Below, one piece after another: positions 43,592 to 51,302 of a stretch of DNA of 64,000 nt. The stretch comes from Bacteroidales bacterium (GTDB lineage Bacteria; Bacteroidota; Bacteroidia; Bacteroidales; P3): assembly GCA_017479705.1 (NCBI GenBank), contig JAFVCA010000038.1, positions 1-64,000 of the forward strand, written 5' to 3'. The notes below the pieces were generated by a model. That model made no database searches, was not told where the DNA came from, and saw only the letters and a list, made by a program, of their open reading frames with translations. Position 1 is the stretch's first letter, and each line of letters begins with the position of its first letter. The translations under genes were made by a program, and so were the position numbers.

Positions 43592-45409
43592 ATGAAAAAA
43601 GCACTTATAGCATTATTATTCTGCATCCTCACCCTTGCCGCCGCCGCGCAGGAACTGACCGTCCGCGCTCCCGGCCGTGTCGAGCAAGGTCGCCGTTTCG
43701 AAGTCCGCTACGAGGTGAACAGCCGTGCCGACAACTTCCGAGGCCCCTCCTTCAAAGGGCTCTCCGTGCTCTCCGGCCCCAACGTCTCGCACCAAACCAA
43801 CATGTCCATCATGAACGGGCAGATGTCACGCTCCGTCACCACGGGCTTCACCTACATCATCCAGGCCGATGTCGAAGGCACTTTCAATATCGGCGGCGCC
43901 AGCTGCAATGTGGACGGCAAGCGCGTCTCCTGCCAAGGATTCACCATCACCGTCGAGAAAGCCGGCACCTCCGCTCCCCAGCAGCAAGCCTACGGCGGAG
44001 GCCAGTCGCGTCACCAAAGCTCCACGCAACCCTCACAGTCAAGCAACATCGACAGCAAGTCACTTTTTGCCCGCGCCAGCATCAGCAAAAACAATCCCTA
44101 CCAAGGCGAGCAAGTCATCCTCACCTACAAAATCTACACGCAGATCTCCCTCAGCCAGTACCAGATTGACAAACTGCCCGGCAACAAAGGATTCTGGAGT
44201 GAAGACATAACCCGCGACGGCAGCGTCCATCAATATGAGGAGACCGTGGACGGGCGTCGCTACATGGTGGCCGAAATCCGCCGCGGAGCCCTCTTTGCAC
44301 AGGAGAGCGGCAAACTCACCATCGAACCCCTCGACCTTGATGTCCTGGCCCTTGTGCAGCGGCAACGCCAGCGCACAGGCTCCATCTGGGACCTCTTTGA
44401 CGACCCTTTCTTCAACCCCACCCAAGCCGTCGAAAAGCACCTCCGCACCAACAGCATCAACGTCCGCGTCAAGCCCCTGCCACAAGCCCCTGAACACTTT
44501 AACGGCGCCGTGGGCAGCTTCAGCGTCAAGGGCGAGACCGACACCCGCCAAGTCCGTGCCAACGAGGCCATCACCTACCGCCTCACCGTCAGCGGCTCCG
44601 GCAACCTGATGCTTATCGACGCCCCTCAAATCGACTTCCCCAAAGTCTTCGAAGTCTACGACCCTCAAATCAACGACAACATCAACCGCTCCACCAACGG
44701 CATCAGCGGCAGCCGCACCTTCGAGTGGGTACTCATCCCCCGCAACCAAGGCGACTACGAGATTCCCGAAGTGTCATTCGTCTTCTTCGACCCCAACACA
44801 GGCCGCTACGTCACCAAGCGCCTGCCCGCCATCCCCCTGCACATTGACAAAGGCGACCCCAAATCCATGAAGAACGTCACCAGCAACAAGAGTGACGTCA
44901 AGCTGCTCAACAGCGACATCAACTACATCCAGACCAGCACCAGCGGCCTTATTCCCCTTGGCCGCCGCGACAGCTTCCCCTGGTGGTATTGGCTCCTCCT
45001 GGTCCTCATCCTTGCCGCCACGGCTGCGGGCATCCTCTTTGGCCGTCGCCGCCAGGCACAGCAGCAGGACATTGCCGGCATGCGGCTGCGCCGTGCCACC
45101 AAGATGGCCCGCAAACGCCTCAAAACCGCTGCGGCCTATCTCCACACCGGCGACGACAACCGTTTCTACGAGGAAATCTACAAAGCCATCTGGGGTTGCT
45201 TGGCCGACAAATACAACATCCAGCTCTCGCGCCTCAGCAGCGACACCGTCCGCGACTGCTTAGCCGAGAAACAAGTGCCCGACGAGCAACAGCAACGCAT
45301 CCTCCAAACCCTACAGAAAGTGGACTTTGCGCGCTTCGCCCCCGGCGACGCCGCCTCGCGCAAGCAGGAAATCTTCGACGAAGCCCTTCAAATGATTGTG
45401 ATGATTTAA
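43592..45409 (+). CDS. batD: Aerotolerance protein BatD
   Basis: 605 residues. Signal peptide ending near residue 20, an extracytoplasmic beta-rich region to about 470, one transmembrane helix near 470-492, and a cytoplasmic helical tail. The start at 43592 (MKKALIALLF) was chosen over an in-frame 43532 because the signal peptide begins there and the upstream frame overlaps batC. Confidence 0.93.
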   Translation: MKKALIALLFCILTLAAAAQELTVRAPGRVEQGRRFEVRYEVNSRADNFRGPSFKGLSVLSGPNVSHQTNMSIMNGQMSRSVTTGFTYIIQADVEGTFNIGGASCNVDGKRVSCQGFTITVEKAGTSAPQQQAYGGGQSRHQSSTQPSQSSNIDSKSLFARASISKNNPYQGEQVILTYKIYTQISLSQYQIDKLPGNKGFWSEDITRDGSVHQYEETVDGRRYMVAEIRRGALFAQESGKLTIEPLDLDVLALVQRQRQRTGSIWDLFDDPFFNPTQAVEKHLRTNSINVRVKPLPQAPEHFNGAVGSFSVKGETDTRQVRANEAITYRLTVSGSGNLMLIDAPQIDFPKVFEVYDPQINDNINRSTNGISGSRTFEWVLIPRNQGDYEIPEVSFVFFDPNTGRYVTKRLPAIPLHIDKGDPKSMKNVTSNKSDVKLLNSDINYIQTSTSGLIPLGRRDSFPWWYWLLLVLILAATAAGILFGRRRQAQQQDIAGMRLRRATKMARKRLKTAAAYLHTGDDNRFYEEIYKAIWGCLADKYNIQLSRLSSDTVRDCLAEKQVPDEQQQRILQTLQKVDFARFAPGDAASRKQEIFDEALQMIVMI

Positions 45410-45425
45410 TTAACGCCTTGTTATC

Positions 45426-46178
45426 ATGAAGAGAATCCTTTCCATACTCATACTCGCTGTCGCCCTCAGCGCCGCAGCCCAGACCCCGCGCCAACTCATG
45501 CAGCAGGGCAATGACGCCTACACCAAATCCGACTTCGCCGAAGCCGTCAAGCTCTACAACACCGTCCTCGACGCCGGCTACCAGTCCGCGGACCTCTACT
45601 ACAACCTCGGCAACGCCCACTTCCGCATGGAAGAGTACGGCCTTGCCATCCTCAACTACGAGCGCGCCCTGCGTCTCAAACCCAACTTCCGCGACGCACG
45701 CGAAAACCTCGACCTTGCCAACAGCAAAACCGAGGACGAGATTGCCGCCCTGCCCGAAATCTTCATCGTCCACTGGGCTCACAGCATCGTGGCCTGGTTC
45801 AGCCCCACAGGCTGGCGCATCCTCCTGCTCTGCCTCCTTGCCATTCTGGGCGGCCTCACCGTCTTCTTTGTCCTCTCCTCGCAGTACAGCAGCCGCAAGG
45901 GAGCCCTCATCGGCATCTCCGTCACCGCCCTCCTGTTGCTGCTCTGCCTGGCATGTTCCATTGCCTCCAGCGTGCGCTACAACCGCCACAACCAAGCCAT
46001 CGTCACCTCCCCCATGGCCGTTGTGAAAAGCTCGCCCGAAGACAAAAGCGTCGACAAGCTCATCCTCCACGAAGGCACAAAGGTCAACATCGAAGAGACC
46101 CTCGGCTCCTGGCACAAAATCCAGATTGCCGACGGCAACACCGGGTGGATGAGCCAGACCGACATAACGATAATATAA
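45426..46178 (+). CDS. batE: Aerotolerance protein BatE (TPR plus SH3-like)
   Basis: 250 residues. Signal peptide, TPR region (ADLYYNLGNAHFRMEEYGLA), two transmembrane helices near residues 130-180, then a C-terminal SH3-like domain ending DGNTGWMSQTDITII. The last canonical bat gene. It is followed 16 bp later by a WG-repeat protein in the same orientation. Confidence 0.93.
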   Translation: MKRILSILILAVALSAAAQTPRQLMQQGNDAYTKSDFAEAVKLYNTVLDAGYQSADLYYNLGNAHFRMEEYGLAILNYERALRLKPNFRDARENLDLANSKTEDEIAALPEIFIVHWAHSIVAWFSPTGWRILLLCLLAILGGLTVFFVLSSQYSSRKGALIGISVTALLLLLCLACSIASSVRYNRHNQAIVTSPMAVVKSSPEDKSVDKLILHEGTKVNIEETLGSWHKIQIADGNTGWMSQTDITII

Positions 46179-46194
46179 CCAATAGATAATCCCC

Positions 46195-47472
46195 ATGAAA
46201 AAAACACTCATCCTTACAATCCTTTCACTCCTTGCGCTCCCCCTCTGTGCGCAGAACGAACCCGCCAAGGTGGAATACGTCGACGACGAAGCCTGTGGCT
46301 GCGAACTCGTCTTCATCGACGGCATCCAGACCACCCAGAACGGCGACCGCTACGGCTTCAAGCGCGAGGACGGCACCATCATCACCCCCAACAAATACAT
46401 GTTTGTCGACCACTTCCACGGCGACTACTGCAAAGTATACCTCAACTACGACAGCTGCGGCCTCATCAACCGCAATGGCGTCGAAATCATCCCCTGCCTC
46501 TACAACAACGTCATCTACCCCACCGACGGGCGCATCATGGTACAGAAGGACAGCCTTTTCGGCTACTTCGACACCCTCGGCAACATGCGCATCCCCATCA
46601 AATATCCCGCAGCCTCCTCCTTCAACGAAGGCCTCGCCGTGGTGGCGGACTATATTGACACCAACCTGGTGGCCTACGGCTTCATCGACACCCTCGGCAA
46701 CATGGTCATCAAACCCAACTACCAATACGCATTCCCCTTCAACGAAGGCGTTGCCGTGGTCAAGGACTACAACCGCTACGGCATGATTGACCGCTCCGGC
46801 CGCGAGGTCTTCCCCATCAAATGGGAAATCCTCACCTCCATGCTCGAAGGCAACCTCTTTGCCGGCGACGACGACGGCCTCGCCCTCTTCAACAACAAAT
46901 TCCAGCAACTCACCGAACCCGTCTACACCGAACTCTGCGGCAAGACCGAAGAACGCATCCTGGTGGTGCGCGACGGCAAGTACGGCTACCTCGACCCCCA
47001 AGGCAACGAGGTCATCCCCTGCCAATACGACCGTGCCAGCCTCTTCAAAGACAGCCGCGCCTACGTCTGCATCGGCAATAAATGGGGCATTATAGACCGC
47101 TCCGGCCGCACCGTCCTCCCCATAGAGTACGACAACAGCGGCTACCGCGCCGAAGCCTACATCTACCACGACGGACTCGCACTCATCGAGAAGGACCATT
47201 TCTACGGCTACGTCGACATCGAAGGGAACCCCGTCATCTACCCCTGCTTCCAGAACGCCTACCAGTTCTCCGACGGCCTGGCACCCGTCTACATCGGCGC
47301 CTGGGGCTACATCGACACCAAGGGCGACTTCTACATCCCGCCCGTGTTCGACATCGCCTCGCCCTTCTCCTGGGGCCGCGCCGAAGTAATCTACAAAGGC
47401 GAAACCCACAAGATAAACACCGAGGGCCGCTGCGTCAAAAACTGCAAGAACGCCCCAAAATCCTGGCGATAA
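46195..47472 (+). CDS. WG-repeat secreted protein
   Basis: 425 residues. Signal peptide ending LPLCAQ near residue 19. About eight WG-type repeats of roughly 40-45 residues follow, each with aromatic-Gly turns (RYGFKRED, LFGYFDTLG, RYGMIDRSG, KYGYLDPQG, KWGIIDRSG, FYGYVDIEG). WG repeats form beta-rich scaffolds of unknown ligand. It sits directly behind batE, so it may be co-transcribed with the Bat complex genes; this link is inference. Confidence 0.85.
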   Translation: MKKTLILTILSLLALPLCAQNEPAKVEYVDDEACGCELVFIDGIQTTQNGDRYGFKREDGTIITPNKYMFVDHFHGDYCKVYLNYDSCGLINRNGVEIIPCLYNNVIYPTDGRIMVQKDSLFGYFDTLGNMRIPIKYPAASSFNEGLAVVADYIDTNLVAYGFIDTLGNMVIKPNYQYAFPFNEGVAVVKDYNRYGMIDRSGREVFPIKWEILTSMLEGNLFAGDDDGLALFNNKFQQLTEPVYTELCGKTEERILVVRDGKYGYLDPQGNEVIPCQYDRASLFKDSRAYVCIGNKWGIIDRSGRTVLPIEYDNSGYRAEAYIYHDGLALIEKDHFYGYVDIEGNPVIYPCFQNAYQFSDGLAPVYIGAWGYIDTKGDFYIPPVFDIASPFSWGRAEVIYKGETHKINTEGRCVKNCKNAPKSWR

Positions 47473-47487
47473 CAAAAAACAAACACC

Positions 47488-47904
47488 ATGCAACAAGTAT
47501 CACACGACGGAACCGTCATCTCCTCGGACCGCGGACTGGTCAAAGTGCAGATGCAAGTGGTCAGCGCCTGCTCCGCCTGCCAGGCACACGCCTCCTGCAC
47601 CTTCTCCGAAAAGAAGGAGAAGATAGTCGACATCGACACCCCCCAGTGGAAGGACTACACCCCCGGCGACCGCGTCAACGTCATTATCCAATCGGGCCGC
47701 GGACTCCAAGCCGTACTCATCGCCTACATCCTTCCCGCCGTGCTCCTGCTGGCCACCTTCGGCACCCTCTACGCGCTCCACCTCCCCGAACTCTGGGTAG
47801 CCCTCGCCTCATTGGCCGTCATCGCCCTCTACGGCACCCTCCTCTACCTGCTCCGCCACCGCTTGCAGAACAAATTCACCTTCCACATCGAAAAGCGCAA
47901 CTAA
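47488..47904 (+). CDS. RseC/MucC-family SoxR-reducing-system protein
   Basis: 138 residues. The N-terminal Cys cluster SACSACQAHASC (about residues 28-39) precedes two transmembrane helices at about 75-120. RseC family proteins regulate sigma-E or assist Rnf-linked SoxR reduction. No rnf or sigma-E genes are nearby; it follows the WG-repeat gene by 15 bp. Confidence 0.85.
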   Translation: MQQVSHDGTVISSDRGLVKVQMQVVSACSACQAHASCTFSEKKEKIVDIDTPQWKDYTPGDRVNVIIQSGRGLQAVLIAYILPAVLLLATFGTLYALHLPELWVALASLAVIALYGTLLYLLRHRLQNKFTFHIEKRN

Positions 47905-48204
47905 ACCCCAAGTCCGCTCCTCACCGCACATTTCCCTTCCACCTGCCCCTCATTTCCCCCAAAGGCAAAGGGAGAAATGAAAAAGAGATGTACGGGAAAC
48001 AGTCTGCATGCAGCGAAGATGCTCCCCACCGTGCAGGGGGCTTCCTCCACCGTGCAGCAGACCATCCCCCTCAACGGGAGGAAAGCACTGGCGCAGCAGA
48101 GCCCTGTCACCACAATCCGCACCCCCACCGCCCCACAAGGTTTTTCAACATTTCAGCGTTGATTATTTTTCGGGGCAATGGTGTTCTATTCAAATAAAAA
48201 GATA
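47905..48204. other. Intergenic region, no gene recognised
   Basis: About 300 bp between the RseC-like gene and the caspase-like gene. Short palindromic pieces but no terminator with a clear T run and no credible open frame. Confidence 0.45.
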
Positions 48205-48212
48205 TAATTTTG
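48205..48212 (+). promoter_or_regulatory. Promoter -7 element for the caspase-like gene
   Basis: TAATTTTG about 28 bp before the ATG at 48241. Confidence 0.6.
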
Positions 48213-48240
48213 CATTTTGAAAAATAATATCTATTGCGCA

Positions 48241-49956
48241 ATGAAAACTACACGTCAGTATCACTACGGCATAGTGCTTTTTGCACTCATGGCCGTGTTT
48301 GTTGTCTCCCCCGCAGACATTGAGGCTCAGGAACCTGCAACAGCAGCACAAACCGAGCACCAATACAACGACGACATCCACGCATTCATCCTCAAACGCC
48401 TACGCCAAAACACCCAGCAGCGCGAAAAACAGATGAATAAACAGATCCAACAGATGCTCATCAACCTGCCCAACGCAGAGAAACTGTATGACGAGACCTT
48501 TGTCCGCATCGCCACAGATGTGACCGAGGACACCACTGAGGACGGCGTTCCCGAAATCAACTTCGTCTATAACATCTCCTACAACTGCCACCACTTTGAA
48601 GGCACCGAGGACGACTACCCCTCCGGGGCTTACCTTTGGAACAGCTCCAACTCATGCCGCGCCATCTGCAACCTGACCCGTACCATGGTGGACAACGAAT
48701 TGTCCGACCTCTTTGGCGCAGGACACAGAACCACCATCACGATTACCTCCACAACCGATGCCGCCGAAATCACCCACATAGACTATAAAGGCGAATACGG
48801 TGATTTCCGCTACATGCCCGCCATCTTCAACGATGAGAACGTCCGCATCTCGGTGGACCAGAACGAAGGCATTACCACCAACGCACAACTGGCCTACGTG
48901 CGTGCCCGCAGCGTGCAGAGCTTCTTAGAGGAGAACGTGACCTCCCTCAAAAAGACCACCAACGAGTACCGCCACACAACCCGCTGCTTCGACATGACAG
49001 GCCCGCACTACCGCCGTTCAAGTCTGCAAATTGTGGTGCACGGAGCCTTCGACGCGGCAGCCAAGAGCCTTGAGGCCGCCCTGCTGAACGACGAGTATGT
49101 CGACTTCAACATCCCCCATATCGAGGAGAACAGCAACAGCAAAACCTACGCCCTCATCATTGCTGAAGAGGAATACACCGCACCCCTCCCCAACTGCGAC
49201 TTTGCCACCAATGACGGCGACGTGCTGCATGAATACTTTGTCCACACACTGGGCATCCCCACACGCCACGTCAAGGTGCTGCACAACGCCGGCCGTCAGG
49301 AAATCTACGACGAAGGCATCCACTGGCTGAAGGACATCATCAAAGCCCAAAGCGGCGACGTGCATATCATCATCTACTATGCCGGCCACGGCGTGTCCAA
49401 CCAGAAATGGGCTCCCTACCTCATGCCCAGTGGGGTCGACGTGAGCAAGATTCGCGCCTTCCGCAGCAAGACGGGTGCACTGCCCGAAGACATTGTGCTG
49501 AAAGGTGGCGACGCCGAGAAGATACTGAACCAGTGCATCTCGTTCGACACCCTGACAGGATGGTTCAACCGCGTCGAAGCGTTGAGCTACACCTTCATTA
49601 TCGACGCCAGCTTTGACGGCATTCAGCGCAGCGGCAAGCCCTTCTTCACCATCAAGAAAGAGTCCAAGCGCTACCGCACTCCCCGCGTGCGAAGCGACAT
49701 TGTCATCTTCATGGCCGCCGACGGCGACAAGACCGCCTATTCTTTCATCGACCAGCATCATGGCTTCTTCACCTACTACATCCTCAAGGAACTGAAATAC
49801 ACACGTGGCGAGATCACCTTCCAAGACCTTTTCAACAACGTCACCAAGAACCAGGCTTACGAGTCCTCGCTGCAAGGCAAACTACAGGAACCGAGCATGA
49901 TTATAGGCGGAAAACTGGGCGAGAACTGGGGCACCAGAACCTTTATCAATAACTAA
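48241..49956 (+). CDS. Secreted caspase-like (C14) pseudo-peptidase
   Basis: 571 residues. Signal peptide ending near residue 29. The middle (about 30-285) is unassigned but includes an OmpA-like AYVRARSVQSFLEEN segment. A caspase-fold domain covers about 295-565: YALIIAEEEY at its start, the catalytic His at 383 in YYAGHG, and the catalytic cysteine position in FIIDASFDG, which here is Ser457 instead of the D-A-C seen in active members. The His remains. It is therefore probably a non-peptidase with a scaffolding or binding role, or a serine variant. The ATG at 48241 is used; an upstream in-frame TTG overlaps the promoter. Confidence 0.8.
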   Translation: MKTTRQYHYGIVLFALMAVFVVSPADIEAQEPATAAQTEHQYNDDIHAFILKRLRQNTQQREKQMNKQIQQMLINLPNAEKLYDETFVRIATDVTEDTTEDGVPEINFVYNISYNCHHFEGTEDDYPSGAYLWNSSNSCRAICNLTRTMVDNELSDLFGAGHRTTITITSTTDAAEITHIDYKGEYGDFRYMPAIFNDENVRISVDQNEGITTNAQLAYVRARSVQSFLEENVTSLKKTTNEYRHTTRCFDMTGPHYRRSSLQIVVHGAFDAAAKSLEAALLNDEYVDFNIPHIEENSNSKTYALIIAEEEYTAPLPNCDFATNDGDVLHEYFVHTLGIPTRHVKVLHNAGRQEIYDEGIHWLKDIIKAQSGDVHIIIYYAGHGVSNQKWAPYLMPSGVDVSKIRAFRSKTGALPEDIVLKGGDAEKILNQCISFDTLTGWFNRVEALSYTFIIDASFDGIQRSGKPFFTIKKESKRYRTPRVRSDIVIFMAADGDKTAYSFIDQHHGFFTYYILKELKYTRGEITFQDLFNNVTKNQAYESSLQGKLQEPSMIIGGKLGENWGTRTFINN

Positions 49957-49970
49957 ACAACGAGAAAGGT

Positions 49971-50028
49971 GAAAATTGAAAATTGAAATTATTGATGCAA
50001 ATCCTTTTCAATTTTCAATTTTCAATTA
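49971..50028. repeat. AATTGAAAA hairpin, member 1
   Basis: GAAAATTGAAAATTGAAAT pairs with a run of TTTTCAATTTTCAATT after a short loop. It is the first of three similar intergenic hairpins (also 51222-51299 and 56251-56311). Confidence 0.7.
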
Positions 50029-50037
50029 AAAACAGCC

Positions 50038-50400
50038 ATGTATACACCTGACTTTATAACCCACCTTAAACCCAACGAGGTGTTCGTCTTTGGGAGCAAC
50101 CTTGCGGGGCATCACGGCGGCGGTGCCGCCCGCTTGGCCTATGAGCGCTTCGGCGCCGTCTACGGCCAAGGAGTAGGCCTACAAGGACAGAGCTACGCCA
50201 TCCCCACCATGCAGGGCGGCGTGGAGACCATCCGCCCCTATGTCGACGAGTTTATCAGTTTCGCACAGGAGCATCCCGAACTGACATTCCTCGTCACCCG
50301 TATAGGCTGTGGCATTGCCGGTTTCACCGAAGAGGAGATTGCTCCGCTCTTTGCCGACGCCCATCTGGTGCCCAACATCGTCCTGCCCAAAAACTGGTAG
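50038..50400 (+). CDS. Macro-like, A1S_2505-family protein
   Basis: 120 residues, no signal peptide. It carries FGSNLAGHHGGGAARLA (about 18-34) and ITRIGCGIAGF-like VTRIGCGIAGFTEEEI (about 86-101), which resemble ADP-ribose-binding macro-type folds and the family named A1S_2505 phage non-structural protein. A role in nucleotide or ADP-ribose handling is possible but not shown. The whole length fits the family, so it is not truncated. Confidence 0.65.
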   Translation: MYTPDFITHLKPNEVFVFGSNLAGHHGGGAARLAYERFGAVYGQGVGLQGQSYAIPTMQGGVETIRPYVDEFISFAQEHPELTFLVTRIGCGIAGFTEEEIAPLFADAHLVPNIVLPKNW

Positions 50401-50486
50401 ACTCCTTTTTTTTTGACAAGACAATAATAAAAACAACTCAACCGCGTTACCGCATAATAATAACGACATTTAATCAAACACAGAAA

Positions 50487-51206
50487 ATGAAAAAAATCAT
50501 CCTTGCAGCAGCCATTATGCTCCTTGCTTTCGGAGCTGCTACCGCTCAAAACACATTCCGTGGTATTGTAAAATTCAAACTTGAAAGCACCGGAAAGGTG
50601 GACATCAAGATTCCGCCCGAACAGTCCACTATCGAACTGAAAGTATATGACAACCAACTACTCTACGAGCAGACCATCCAGAACGGGATGAAAGTGGCAC
50701 AGGCCATTGACTTCAGCCAGGCCATCTCCTACCTTGCCGCCAACGGCATCGAGCTGGAGACCTACACCGGCGACGGTAAATTCATTGTCCGCGACGAGGC
50801 CAAAAAGGAAAGCCTTGACAGTCTCTACATCGAAGACAAAGAGCCCGGCCATTTCTACTACGAGAACGTCAACGAGACCCAGGAGATGCTCGGCTACACC
50901 GTCCACAAAATGATTATGCACCGCTACAACGAGGAGGGCGAGGACAACCCCATCGTCTGCTGGTACAGCACCGAAATCGGCCCTGAGTACAACATGGTGC
51001 TTGGCCAGATGAAGGGTTTCCCCTTCGTCTTCACCCAGGAGTTGGGCGAAGGCCGCGCTGTCACCTACACCGCCATCGAGGTGGTGAAGGGCAAAGTGAA
51101 GGATGTCGACATGCTTCTCCCCGCCGGCTACAAGGATGCTTCCGGCGAAGAGTTTGAGACCTTCCGCAACGAGCTGAAAGACGCTATCGAACTGCTCGAA
51201 GACTAA
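50487..51206 (+). CDS. Secreted DUF4412-like protein
   Basis: 239 residues. Signal peptide ending ATAQ near residue 21. The mature domain is beta-rich with FRGIVKFKLESTGK at its start and an acidic, helical C-terminus. It resembles DUF4412-type Bacteroidetes envelope proteins; function unknown. It sits between the macro-like gene and ftsK, with an AATTGAAAA hairpin after it. Confidence 0.7.
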   Translation: MKKIILAAAIMLLAFGAATAQNTFRGIVKFKLESTGKVDIKIPPEQSTIELKVYDNQLLYEQTIQNGMKVAQAIDFSQAISYLAANGIELETYTGDGKFIVRDEAKKESLDSLYIEDKEPGHFYYENVNETQEMLGYTVHKMIMHRYNEEGEDNPIVCWYSTEIGPEYNMVLGQMKGFPFVFTQELGEGRAVTYTAIEVVKGKVKDVDMLLPAGYKDASGEEFETFRNELKDAIELLED

Positions 51207-51221
51207 CACAACAACCTCACT

Positions 51222-51299
51222 GATTGAAAAGTGAGAATTGAAAAGTGAAATCAGGTTTGCACATCCTTTTCAATTTTCACTTTTCAATTTTAAATTGAT
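51222..51299. repeat. AATTGAAAA hairpin, member 2
   Basis: GATTGAAAAGTGAGAATTGAAAAGTGAAA at the left pairs with TTTTCAATTTTCACTTTTCAATTTT at the right. It ends just before the ftsK ATG. Confidence 0.7.
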
Positions 51300-51302
51300 A
51301 CA

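Noticed and set aside
43159..43632. Leu-rich minus-strand frame opposite batC
   Set aside because: It is the antisense of the CAG/CAA tract, which reads as Leu codons; not a membrane protein.
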